Virus record (IMG/VR): IMGVR_UViG_3300049005_000023
Location: 1 to 55,510 of that record
DNA length: 55,510 bases
Source: a virus
Direction: 5' to 3' (one strand)
Both the position numbers and the translations under genes were made by a program. Each line of letters begins with the position of its first letter. The first letter of the stretch is position 1. Below the pieces are notes generated by a model, which searched no databases, was not told where the DNA came from, and saw only the letters and a program-made list of their open reading frames with translations. Below, piece after piece: positions 45,951 through 53,116 of the stretch.

Positions 45951-45977
45951 ACTATAGCTTTTCTATAGTCTTGTCAA
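45951..45977 (-). promoter_or_regulatory. Promoter with perfect CTATAG dyad (site L)
   Basis: CTATAG (45952-45957), CTTTT, CTATAG (45963-45968), extended to GACTATAG...CTATAGTC. Minus strand: TTGACA (45977-45972), 15-bp spacer, TATAGT (45956-45951), eight bases to ATG 45942. The TGA stop of the upstream gene is inside the -35. Confidence 0.82.
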
Positions 45978-46180
45978 CCCTTGCGGTACATCCTCGCCCG
46001 GATTCTTCCGAAGAGCTGGCCGCGCGCCACCTGCCGGCGATGCTTGCCGCGTGGCGGTAAGGGCTTTCCCTCCGCCTGTTCATCGAGCGGCCGGAAGCGC
46101 ACGGAAGCGGCTGCCTGAGCGGCATCGGAGAGCTCTCCGCTATCGGAGCCGAATGCGGGATCAGGGCGACGTGCAGGCAT
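45974..46180 (-). CDS. Small basic protein (68 aa)
   Basis: ATG 46180 (MPARRPDPAFGSDSGE) is likely, although no ribosome site is clear. The last half is basic (GKPLPPRGKHRRQVARGQLFGRIRARMYRKG), resembling small nucleic-acid-binding proteins. Its stop lies in the -35 of site L. Confidence 0.5.
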   Translation of the reverse strand: MPARRPDPAFGSDSGELSDAAQAAASVRFRPLDEQAEGKPLPPRGKHRRQVARGQLFGRIRARMYRKG

Positions 46181-46220
46181 GGGCAAATCCTACGGGTGGG
46201 TAGGGCCAGGAAACGCAAAG

Positions 46221-46247
46221 GCCGGGCAATCCCTGAGGATGCCCGGC
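46221..46247 (-). terminator. Hairpin upstream of the 68-aa gene
   Basis: GCCGGGC (46221-46227) and GCCCGGC (46241-46247) form a 7-bp stem extended by TCC/GGA pairing. It lies downstream of site M and upstream of the 46180 start, so it may attenuate or end the transcript begun at site M. Confidence 0.6.
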
Positions 46248-46416
46248 AACTATGCGGAACGAGAGCGACGGCTGTACCAGCAGTGCGCACTACCGACGGC
46301 GTGACGTTGCCGGGAGCTACCCGACCAAGCACATCCGCATCTAAGCCTCAACCGGGTCACCGGGATTCCGCAAGCGAACCTGCCCGGATTGGAGTTGCGC
46401 CCTCGACCCGCTCTGA

Positions 46417-46445
46417 CTGTAACCCGTCTATACCTTGCGGGTCAA
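46417..46445 (-). promoter_or_regulatory. CTATAG-type promoter (site M)
   Basis: Plus strand CTGTAA (46417-46422), CCCGT, CTATAC (46428-46433), sharing 10 bases (CTGTAACCCGTCTATA) with site F. Minus strand: TTGACC (46445-46440), 17-bp spacer, TTACAG (46422-46417). A second variant of the same promoter class. Confidence 0.6.
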
Positions 46446-46456
46446 GCGGTTTCGGC

Positions 46457-46651
46457 TCATGGCACGCCGTGCAGCTTCTTGGCTACCGCGAACACCGTTC
46501 CGTCGCCCGCGTTCGGGCTGACAGCGGTAACCACCGAGGCCCACTCCACTGCAGGAATCGTGACCGCGTCGTGGTCCGCAGTCTCGATGGTGACCGCGCC
46601 GTCTTCGCCTCGCGTGAAGTCCCAGCCGTTGGACATGTGGAACGTACTCAT
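46457..46651 (-). CDS. Conserved small phage protein (64 aa)
   Basis: ATG 46651 in ATGA overlap with the putative small terminase gene. Short beta-type product (NGWDFTRGEDGAVTIETADHDAVTIPAVEWASVVTAVSPNAGDG); the EWASVVTAVS block is a common ending among small actinophage proteins. Function unknown. It ends 12 bases upstream of promoter site M. Confidence 0.68.
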   Translation of the reverse strand: MSTFHMSNGWDFTRGEDGAVTIETADHDAVTIPAVEWASVVTAVSPNAGDGTVFAVAKKLHGVP

Positions 46652-47298
46652 CCCGTCTTCCTCCCCACCTCGCGCTTGGCCTGCGCAACCTCGGCATCCG
46701 CCCGGCGTTGCGCCAGCTCGTCGCGGTAGTGCTTGAGCCGGTCCTTGACCTGCTCACCCGTCAGGCTGGACGTCTCGACCCGCTGCGTCGCGTCGCCGCT
46801 CAGCAGGCTGGCCTTGTCCACCAGGATGGCCAGCGCCGTAGCCAGGTGCTTCTTGTCGGCCGGCGACGGCTCGGCCAGCACAACCTCGACCATCCGCAGG
46901 TCCTGCACACCCCTGCCCATACCGACGGTCTTGACTTCCTTCACGACGTGCTGCGCGAAGATCTGCTCAAGGATCCGCTCCGCCCCAGCGCCAAGCTTGG
47001 CCGCCAGCGCGGCCTTGTGCTCCTGCCAGCGCCGCAGCTGGACCTCGGACACCTTCTCGGTGTTTGAGCGCATCTCCTCTGGCGAGGCGTTGGCGGACTC
47101 GAAGATTTGGGGCTCGCCGGCCGCGACGACTTCCGGGTCCAGCAGCCCCTTCTGCCAGCTGTCGTCACGCGCAGTCTTGCTGATCCACGAGGCGGAGACC
47201 CGGTTGTCCAGGAGCTCGGCAATTGTCCGCACGGGATGGCCCTGCGCGAAGAACTGCTGCGCCTTGACCCGGTCCTCCGCGGACACGCGCTTGGTCAT
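46648..47298 (-). CDS. Putative terminase small subunit
   Basis: A 216-aa protein, ATG 47298 behind CGGGAGG. The N-terminus holds an HTH (AEDRVKAQQFFAQGHPVRTIAELLDNRVSASWISKTARDDSWQKG), followed by helices and a coiled-coil C-terminal part ending in a basic tail (KHYRDELAQRRADAEVAQAKREVGRKTG). This is the architecture of small terminases (DNA-binding HTH plus oligomerisation helices). It is ~9 kb from terL, whereas the two normally adjoin; a general HTH regulator is the alternative. Confidence 0.6.
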   Translation of the reverse strand: MTKRVSAEDRVKAQQFFAQGHPVRTIAELLDNRVSASWISKTARDDSWQKGLLDPEVVAAGEPQIFESANASPEEMRSNTEKVSEVQLRRWQEHKAALAAKLGAGAERILEQIFAQHVVKEVKTVGMGRGVQDLRMVEVVLAEPSPADKKHLATALAILVDKASLLSGDATQRVETSSLTGEQVKDRLKHYRDELAQRRADAEVAQAKREVGRKTG

Positions 47299-47492
47299 GT
47301 CCGCCTCCCGATACGGCTACGTGCACAAGGTTTGGCCACTTGACCACAAGAATTGCACATTTCCTGAACACTTTGTGCGCTTCGGCGGGCCGGGGATCAG
47401 GCGGCCGGTCGCCACCGGGGGGGAAACAACCTCCAGCCTGATCCTCAAACCCGCAACGCTGGGCAGCGCCCGGGCCGGCCACACAGCCAAGG
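47299..47492 (-). promoter_or_regulatory. Intergenic leader with long hairpin
   Basis: The 194 bp between the 65-aa gene and the putative small terminase contain GGATCAGGC (47394-47402) and GCCTGATCC (47436-47444), a perfect 9-bp stem with a 33-base loop, and symmetrical CTTGTG/CACAAG near 47328-47350. The hairpin could end transcription of the upstream unit; a promoter for 47298 is expected here but no canonical pair of hexamers stands out. Confidence 0.4.
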
Positions 47493-47690
47493 CTAGCTCA
47501 TGTCGGGCCGGTACTCCATCCGTACGTCGCTTCCAGCGCCCACGACTTCCATCCGAACTCTGCTCTGGAACCACCACTGCACCGCGGAGCTCTCCGGGGC
47601 CCAAGCCAGCACGGGCCAATACTCCAGTGCTCCTCCAGGAGTCTCAGCCACCACGTACCAGCCCGGCATTGGCAACCATACGTTGCTCAC
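47493..47690 (-). CDS. Small Trp-rich protein (65 aa)
   Basis: GTG 47690 with GGAGAGG upstream. The product (VWLPMPGWYVVAETPGGALEYWPVLAWAPESSAVQWWFQSRVRMEVVGAGSDVRMEYRP) has seven Trp in a beta-rich chain and is probably a compact soluble domain. No family recognised. Preceded by site N and an AT-rich intergenic island. Confidence 0.6.
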   Translation of the reverse strand: MSNVWLPMPGWYVVAETPGGALEYWPVLAWAPESSAVQWWFQSRVRMEVVGAGSDVRMEYRPDMS

Positions 47691-47757
47691 AGCGTGTAAT
47701 CCTCTCCGAAACCGAAAGGGGCGATAGGGACACTAGGGGCAAAACTCGGGGGACTTT

Positions 47758-47774
47758 CTGCATTTTCTCTATAG
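47758..47774 (-). promoter_or_regulatory. Degenerate CTATAG-type element (site N)
   Basis: CTGCAT (47758-47763), TTTCT, CTATAG (47769-47774). One perfect half-site and the spacer seen also at sites E and G. It lies 68 bases upstream of the 65-aa gene start, inside the region downstream of the primase-helicase. Confidence 0.4.
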
Positions 47775-47875
47775 GGGTTTTTCTTCCGAGTTACTCCCCT
47801 TCTGTCCCTTCCTCCCCTTTCCAAGTTAAACAAGTAAATAAGTACTTAAAATAAGAAAATAGAACAGAGAGTAAC
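47775..47875. other. AT-rich island downstream of the primase-helicase gene
   Basis: About 100 bases with composition quite unlike the rest of the genome (runs such as TAAACAAGTAAATAAGTACTT at 47825 onward; palindrome AAGTACTT). Pyrimidine-rich tract CCCCTTCTGTCCCTTCCTCCCC lies beside it. No gene is present. The last ~60 codons of the primase-helicase are also AT-richer. Candidate replication origin or recently acquired segment. Confidence 0.45.
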
Positions 47876-50503
47876 CTAATTTGTACTATCTGTAACCGGT
47901 GCTATGTCCTTAAAGTCCTCCCAATTAGGCGGAGTCTTAGTTTTAAGCCCGCAGTAGTAGTCGTAGTTTCCAGATTTACGCTCCCACACCCCAACCTCCC
48001 CGCCTATCTCTCTCATCCGCTCGTTAAACGCCCTACGACTCCACTTACTGTGTGTAGCCGTTTTGAAGTGCTCGAACAGTTGAGCGCGCGTAACGCGGTC
48101 TTCATCGGACCCCGTGACGTCGTAGTAATCGGCCAGGAACGAGACCACCGGATCACCCTCCAGCTGCTCCTTCCAGTACTCCTCCGTCGCCGCCCGCACG
48201 CTGTCCGGAACGGCCAGACCCTGCTGTTGCCAGGCCAGGCAGCCGGCCACCGTCCAGGCCAGGACAGCAGCGCCGGACACCGAGGCGTCGATAAGCTCCT
48301 TCTTCACCGTGGGGTCACCCTTGCCCCCCCGTGCCACTGGGAAGGGCACCTCGAGCAGCCGTCGCGCCATTCCGCCCCCGGCGTCCCCGTCCGCAGCTGT
48401 CCGCAGGTTCGCCATGACCACCAGACTGAACGTCGGCTTGAAGTCGAAGTTGCGGCCGTACATCTCCCGGGTGGTCATTGTGTCACCGCCGGTCAAACGC
48501 TTGATCAGGCCTTCATCCCACTGGCGGCCTTTCGGCGGCTCCGGCGACATCACCAGGCGGCGGCCCACCAGCGCGGCCATCGCCGGGTTGGCCTCCTGTG
48601 CGGTCCGCGGGCGCTGTGAGCGCAAGAACATCTCTACGTCCGCGGAGGTGGCGTAGTCGCCGATCGCCGCGGCAAGGGCCTCGGTGAAGGTCGACTTGCC
48701 CGAGCCGCCGTCACCTTGCAGGACAAAGAACTTCTCGTCGGTGTTGACGCCCGGCAGGAAGGATCCGGCCATCCGCTGCAGGAAGGCGCGCTCCGCCGGA
48801 TCCGGGATGGTCGTGGACAGGAAGTACTCCCACCGCTCCGAGTGCGCCGCCGGATCCCATTCGACAGGGGCCAGCCGGGTGATCAGGTCGTCGGGGTTGT
48901 GGGGGCGGAGCTCACCGGTGTGCAAGTCCAGCGTCCCGTTCAGGCAGTTCAGCGACCACAGGTCCGCATCCAGATCGGCTTCGGGGACGACGAGGTAGGC
49001 CCGGCCGATCTCAAGCATCGCGTTGATCCGGGCCCGGTTGCCGGCGTCCTTGGCGCGTTTCAGCAGGCCTTCCAGCTCGCCCTCGGACGCCGAGCCCTCC
49101 CGGAACCGCTCCAGGCGCATCTCGAACAGCGAGCGTGCGGTCTCCACCGCGGCTCGGGTTGCTGCGTCTCCGGCGTCGGGGATCCAGCGCGCACCGGTGT
49201 ACACCAGCCACTGCTTGCGCGCGGGCGCCCAGCGCAGGCGATGACCGTGCTGCTGGACGAACAACCCGGCGTTGGCGATGTCGTCAGCGTGCTGGATACC
49301 ACCCGAACCCACCGCTGAACCGGTCGCCGTGACGGATGCCCCCGCGGCTTCCGCCGCAGCACTCGGATCCAGCGCGGGCTTGACCGCGACAGCGCCGAGT
49401 ACGACGGGCGTCAGGTCCGGGCACGACGCCAGGTCCAGGCCGTCCGGGACGGGAGCGACCAGGATGGATGCCGCCACGTCGCGCAGAGCCTCTACCCACT
49501 TCGCCGTCCAGGCCTTGCCGTCGGTGTCCCCGTCGAAGGCCAGTACGACGTTCTTGCCGCGCAACGGCGCCAGCAGCTGCTCGGTCGGAGCGCCTTTGAC
49601 GCCGGCCGGGACGGATACAACATCCATCTGCGCGGTGATCTCCGGTACGGCGGACGCACACCATGCATCGCCCTCGCCCTCGCAGACCAGGACGGTGTCC
49701 AGCCCGCGCATCCGCCAGATGCCGTAGAGCGCCCCCTTCAGGTCCGAGCCGGACGCAGCGATCAGGTGACCGTACCGTGCGTTGCGGGTCTTGAGTCCGC
49801 GGACCAGCCAGTTGCCTGACTGGGCATCCCAGGACCAGTGCGGGACAAGCACCCGTGAGCCCGTGACGACGCGTGCTTGTGAGGGATAAGCCGTGCTGTC
49901 CGGGTTGGACAGCCCGTGCTGTTCCACCCGGTCAGGCTCGGCGCCGACCTGCCACGAGCTGATCAGGAACTCCGGCGTCAGCCGCCGCCAGCCCGGGTCC
50001 GTTGCGGCCTTGCGCTCGATGAGCTCCTTGATCAGCCGGGGGTCGGCGACCGCCGTACGGATGCCGACCGCGGCGTCTGCGGTGAGGATTGCGGGATCCT
50101 GTTTCGGTGCAGGCTTGAGAACGATCGGCGGCCGGGCGGCCCACGCGTCGTCAGCACGAAACCGCTGCGCCATGACGTGCGCGATCTGGAGCACCTTGCC
50201 GAAGTCGGTCTCACCGGTGAGCCAGCCGAGCAACTCGAACAGGTCACCTTGCCACTTGTCCGGACAGGCCCAGCAGCCGGCGACGCGCTCACCGGTCTCG
50301 GTTTCTCGGACGGTGAACTTGCGCCCGGTGTGCTGGCCGAAGGGGCACACACCCTCGAGCCGGGTGCCGGAGGTGTCCGGCGTCATCTCACCGCCGTACT
50401 GCGCCATCACCCATTCCAGGGGAATCTCGCGCTTCAGGGCTTCTTTGTCGAAGCCGCCGATCGGGACGACGTTCCCCAAGTCGCCCCAACCGAGCGCGCT
50501 CAC
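47876..50503 (-). CDS. DNA primase-helicase (Toprim + SF3/D5)
   Basis: An 875-aa replication protein. A CHC2-like zinc finger near the N-terminus (C53, H58, C77, C80), a Toprim-type primase domain with LVCEGEGDAWC and the acidic LAFDGDTDG, a D5_N-type linker (ARWIPDAGDAATRAAVETARSL, WSLNCLNGTLDLHTGE), and an SF3 helicase with Walker A GDGGSGKST and Walker B-like LVMSPEPPKGRQW, then MANLR. It primes and unwinds at the fork for the family A polymerase encoded on the other strand. GTG 50503 overlaps the BldC-like gene stop. The C-terminal ~60 residues have atypical AT-rich codons. Confidence 0.92.
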   Translation of the reverse strand: MSALGWGDLGNVVPIGGFDKEALKREIPLEWVMAQYGGEMTPDTSGTRLEGVCPFGQHTGRKFTVRETETGERVAGCWACPDKWQGDLFELLGWLTGETDFGKVLQIAHVMAQRFRADDAWAARPPIVLKPAPKQDPAILTADAAVGIRTAVADPRLIKELIERKAATDPGWRRLTPEFLISSWQVGAEPDRVEQHGLSNPDSTAYPSQARVVTGSRVLVPHWSWDAQSGNWLVRGLKTRNARYGHLIAASGSDLKGALYGIWRMRGLDTVLVCEGEGDAWCASAVPEITAQMDVVSVPAGVKGAPTEQLLAPLRGKNVVLAFDGDTDGKAWTAKWVEALRDVAASILVAPVPDGLDLASCPDLTPVVLGAVAVKPALDPSAAAEAAGASVTATGSAVGSGGIQHADDIANAGLFVQQHGHRLRWAPARKQWLVYTGARWIPDAGDAATRAAVETARSLFEMRLERFREGSASEGELEGLLKRAKDAGNRARINAMLEIGRAYLVVPEADLDADLWSLNCLNGTLDLHTGELRPHNPDDLITRLAPVEWDPAAHSERWEYFLSTTIPDPAERAFLQRMAGSFLPGVNTDEKFFVLQGDGGSGKSTFTEALAAAIGDYATSADVEMFLRSQRPRTAQEANPAMAALVGRRLVMSPEPPKGRQWDEGLIKRLTGGDTMTTREMYGRNFDFKPTFSLVVMANLRTAADGDAGGGMARRLLEVPFPVARGGKGDPTVKKELIDASVSGAAVLAWTVAGCLAWQQQGLAVPDSVRAATEEYWKEQLEGDPVVSFLADYYDVTGSDEDRVTRAQLFEHFKTATHSKWSRRAFNERMREIGGEVGVWERKSGNYDYYCGLKTKTPPNWEDFKDIAPVTDSTN

Positions 50504-50694
50504 CCGGCCTCCGACACACCGGCTCGGAGCATCTCCAGCAGCGCGGTGCGGGAGAACCGCACGGCACCGTCGATCCGGAAGTGCGGGATGTGGCCGTCGG
50601 CAACGTAACGGCGCAGAGTACGTTCGCTGATGCGCAGGAGCCGGGCGGCCTCGGGATAGAGCAGGACTTCGTCCTGCGCGGGGGTCTCTGTCAT
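50500..50694 (-). CDS. BldC/excisionase-type HTH regulator
   Basis: A 64-aa MerR-like winged-helix protein from ATG 50694: LLYPEAARLLRISERTLRRYVADGHIPHFRIDGAVRFSRTALLEMLR, the HTH_17/excisionase pattern. BldC-like proteins bind direct repeats cooperatively; phage members can be recombination directionality factors, but no integrase was found, so a transcriptional or origin role is more likely. It shares a divergent promoter region with the rightward arm. Confidence 0.8.
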   Translation of the reverse strand: MTETPAQDEVLLYPEAARLLRISERTLRRYVADGHIPHFRIDGAVRFSRTALLEMLRAGVSEAG

Positions 50695-50703
50695 GGCGCC
50701 CAC

Positions 50704-50799
50704 CTTACGCTAATTGGCCTCTTATGGCCGCTGTTGACCCGGTACAAGGAACAGTGTACGGTTACGGCAGCGTACGGCACACCGGGAGGAAGAGGAAGC
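50704..50799. promoter_or_regulatory. Divergent promoter region
   Basis: The two long arms diverge from this 96-bp gap. Plus strand: TTGACC (50733-50738) with TACGGT (50757-50762), 18-bp spacer, leads to the gene at 50800. Minus strand: weak candidates such as TTGTAC (50746-50741) with ATAAGA near 50724-50719. Unlike other units it has no CTATAG dyad, so these genes may be expressed first. Confidence 0.5.
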
Positions 50800-51477
50800 A
50801 TGGGTACGGACATCCATCTAGCCGTTGAACGGCGAGAACCGGGCGGCTGGGTTCTGCACGCCAGCGAGGACGACGGCTGGTACGCCGACCGCAACTACAA
50901 CGTGTTCGCGATGCTGGCCGGCGTCCGCAACGGCCGAGGCTTTGCGGGGTCGGACATCGGGGATCCCGTCGTACCGGTCGCTGAGCCGCGCGGCATTCCG
51001 TCCGACGCCAGCTTGGACGTCCTGCTGTGGTGGCTGACCTGGCAGGAGCACACCCCCAGCTGGCTGACCGCGCGCGAGCTGGTGGACGTGGACTGGCACG
51101 GGAACAAGATCGTGCACCACGGCTACGTTGACCCGGACAACTTCTGGCGCTTCAACCAGTGGAAGAAGCCACAGGAGTGGTGCGCCGACGTGTCTGGTTT
51201 CGCCATCCAGAAAGTCAGCAACACCGAGATGCTGCGCCGCATCGAGGATCTGGAGATCTGCACTTCCTGGAACCGTCGCGAATATGCGGCGAAGCACAGG
51301 CAGGCGCCAGATATCCGGTCCTTCTGCGAAGGCACGTACACGCAAATCGAGTGGACCACTTCCTGGGCTGAATCCGCAGGCGATTTCCTGCATACGGTAC
51401 TGGCGATGGTCCGCGTGGCCAGCCTCCACAAACTCACCCTGGACGACGTCCGCGCCGTTTTCTTCTTCGACAGCTGA
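50800..51477 (+). CDS. Conserved phage protein (225 aa)
   Basis: First gene of the rightward arm, ATG 50800 behind ACCGGGAGGAAGAGG; upstream frame is open but inside the divergent gene. The start MGTDIHLAVERREPGGW belongs to a widespread phage/bacterial family of unknown function that begins MGTDIHL. Several Trp and His residues (LLWWLTWQEHTPSW, DWHGNKIVHHGYVD) and a helical C-terminus. Expressed early by position. Confidence 0.75.
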   Translation: MGTDIHLAVERREPGGWVLHASEDDGWYADRNYNVFAMLAGVRNGRGFAGSDIGDPVVPVAEPRGIPSDASLDVLLWWLTWQEHTPSWLTARELVDVDWHGNKIVHHGYVDPDNFWRFNQWKKPQEWCADVSGFAIQKVSNTEMLRRIEDLEICTSWNRREYAAKHRQAPDIRSFCEGTYTQIEWTTSWAESAGDFLHTVLAMVRVASLHKLTLDDVRAVFFFDS

Positions 51478-51494
51478 TCAGGAGACCATCCAGC

Positions 51495-52937
51495 ATGACC
51501 AATTACCAGAGCACTAGCTACAACGTCCGCGAAGACCGCCCCGACGGCGCATCGCCGTACGCAACGGCGGAATTCGTCACCACGCAGGACCCAACCGCAC
51601 CCGACCACGTCCTGCGGGTGTCTGCCGCTGGAATAGGGTTCACCCTTGAGGATGTCCGCGGGCTCCAAGCCTTCCTGAACGACCAGTTCGGGCGGAACCG
51701 GGAGCGTGTACTCAGCATCGACGTGGACGACGAAGGTCACGGCTCGATGGTGCTCGCGTCCCGCGACCCCGACGGCTCGGTCACGCTTGAAAAGGACTGG
51801 ACTCTCGCGCCTGGGGACGTTGAGGTTCTGACTACAGCAGGCACGACGTTCACGCGGACAGCTCCGGATACGGCCTGGAACCCGCTTGAGGCAGTTCCGC
51901 CGGTGCAGCCGCGCCAGTGCCCGGTCATCTACAACGGCGTGCAGTGCTCTGAACCCGAAGGCCACCAGGACAGTACGCCGGAGCGACCTGGAACGGTACA
52001 CATGTTCGGTCGTTCCGCCCAAACCGGAGACGGGGCGGTCACGCCCCCAGCCAATCCCCACGTCCAGCCCGTTGCACCGGGCGGGGAGCAGGCTGCCGAG
52101 AGTGCGACTGCTGGGCAAGCAGCAGGAGAAACCACCCCGTCTCCCACCCCCGACGAGCAGCCGTCCAAGAAGCCGACCCGGCGCAAGAAGGAGGAAATCG
52201 CCTACGACCGTGCTCTCGAGGCCTTCCGCGCGCAGCCGAACAGCCAGCTGGAGTACACCGACCTGGTGAAGGCCGCCGAGGCGCTGCGGAAGCGGTTCCC
52301 GGACAACTCGCGGCTGGAAGCTTACGACCGCCACGTCCAGGAGCAGGACATCAAGTGGCTGACTGATCAGCCCTCCGGGCCGAAGCCTGCCGCCCCACCG
52401 CTGCCGGAGGCTGTGGGCACCTCCGACGCCGGCTCTGAGCCGCACTTCGCCCCCGAGCCCGTGGCTGCACAACCCGCACCGTTCCAGCCTCCAGCGCTTT
52501 CGATCCCAGCACCCCAAGACGTCTCCCCCGAAGAGTCTGCCGCCGCGCAGGCCTTCCCCTGCCAGCACATCTCCGACGTCTCCGGCCGTCCCTGCATCCG
52601 CGCCGCCGGCCACGAGCTCACTAACCCGCCGAAGCCCCACATCTACGCGCCGCTCCCGGATGGGCAGTCGCTACCGGTTCCGGCGTTTGTCCCGCCGCTG
52701 CCCCCACAGCCAGAGACCCCGGCCTTGAGCCAGCAGGGCTTCGCTTCATGGCCGGTCGGACAGCCGGTTGTCGACGGCCAGGGTTTCACGCAAGCCCCGA
52801 TTCCGCCGTTCCAGATCCCGCAGCCCACTGCCGAGACGCAGGGCCAGCAACTGCTCAGCTTCCAGGTCCCGCCAACGCCGCAGGGCGCTGAGCTCCAGCC
52901 GCCGGCTCCGGCCGCGCCGCCGTGGGGGCAGCAGTAA
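51495..52937 (+). CDS. Large protein with two Cys-His motifs and disordered regions (480 aa)
   Basis: ATG 51495 behind AGGAGACC. Residues 1-130 form a beta-rich domain (HVLRVSAAGIGFTLEDVRGLQAFLNDQFG, GSMVLASRDPDGSVTLEKDWTLAPGDVEVLTTAGTTF). Two C-x9-C-x4-GH-x(8-9)-H-x-[FY] motifs follow (at about 137-160: QCPVIYNGVQCSEPEGHQ; at about 355-385: PCQHISDVSGRPCIRAAGH), separated by Pro/Ala/Gln-rich, probably disordered stretches and a basic helical patch (KKPTRRKKEEIAYDRALEAF). A DNA- or host-interacting scaffold protein is possible; unknown function. Confidence 0.65.
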   Translation: MTNYQSTSYNVREDRPDGASPYATAEFVTTQDPTAPDHVLRVSAAGIGFTLEDVRGLQAFLNDQFGRNRERVLSIDVDDEGHGSMVLASRDPDGSVTLEKDWTLAPGDVEVLTTAGTTFTRTAPDTAWNPLEAVPPVQPRQCPVIYNGVQCSEPEGHQDSTPERPGTVHMFGRSAQTGDGAVTPPANPHVQPVAPGGEQAAESATAGQAAGETTPSPTPDEQPSKKPTRRKKEEIAYDRALEAFRAQPNSQLEYTDLVKAAEALRKRFPDNSRLEAYDRHVQEQDIKWLTDQPSGPKPAAPPLPEAVGTSDAGSEPHFAPEPVAAQPAPFQPPALSIPAPQDVSPEESAAAQAFPCQHISDVSGRPCIRAAGHELTNPPKPHIYAPLPDGQSLPVPAFVPPLPPQPETPALSQQGFASWPVGQPVVDGQGFTQAPIPPFQIPQPTAETQGQQLLSFQVPPTPQGAELQPPAPAAPPWGQQ

Positions 52938-53116
52938 TGGCCATCGCCGCACAGTCCCGGGTCTATCACGTATCCGACCGCAACCGTGTCCCGCCCCGAA
53001 AGGGCACGGTGCAGCGGGTCTACAGCCGCAACGGGACGCAGGTCGCCGAGGTGCTGTACGACCACAACAGCAAGAAGATCACCAGCCCGATTGCGAACCT
53101 GGTGGAGACGACGTGA
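52937..53116 (+). CDS. 59-aa basic protein before the C5 methyltransferase
   Basis: ATG 52937 overlaps the upstream stop (TAATG) and the stop overlaps the methyltransferase GTG. The sequence (SRVYHVSDRNRVPPRKGTVQRVYSRNGTQVAEVLYDHNSKKITSPIANLV) is a short basic beta domain, SH3-like in pattern. It may assist the methyltransferase or bind nucleic acid; unknown. Confidence 0.62.
   Translation: MAIAAQSRVYHVSDRNRVPPRKGTVQRVYSRNGTQVAEVLYDHNSKKITSPIANLVETT

Larger units (their letters stand above)
46181..46456. other. Intergenic region with hairpin, promoter site M and no clear gene
   Basis: No minus-strand gene is seen. A 41-codon plus-strand reading frame (46179-46304) begins at an ATG overlapping the CAT of the minus-strand start and includes YAERERRLYQQ, but it lacks a ribosome site and crosses the hairpin at 46221-46247. 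I regard the stretch as regulatory, perhaps with remnants of a lost gene. Confidence 0.4.

Noticed and set aside
46179-46304. 41-codon plus-strand gene starting opposite the 68-aa gene
   Set aside because: No ribosome site, contains the hairpin at 46221-46247 and has no recognisable features; kept only as a note.
50500-50694. Excisionase implying a lysogenic integration module
   Set aside because: No integrase or attachment-like site was found anywhere in the closed genome; the protein fits BldC-like regulators equally well.
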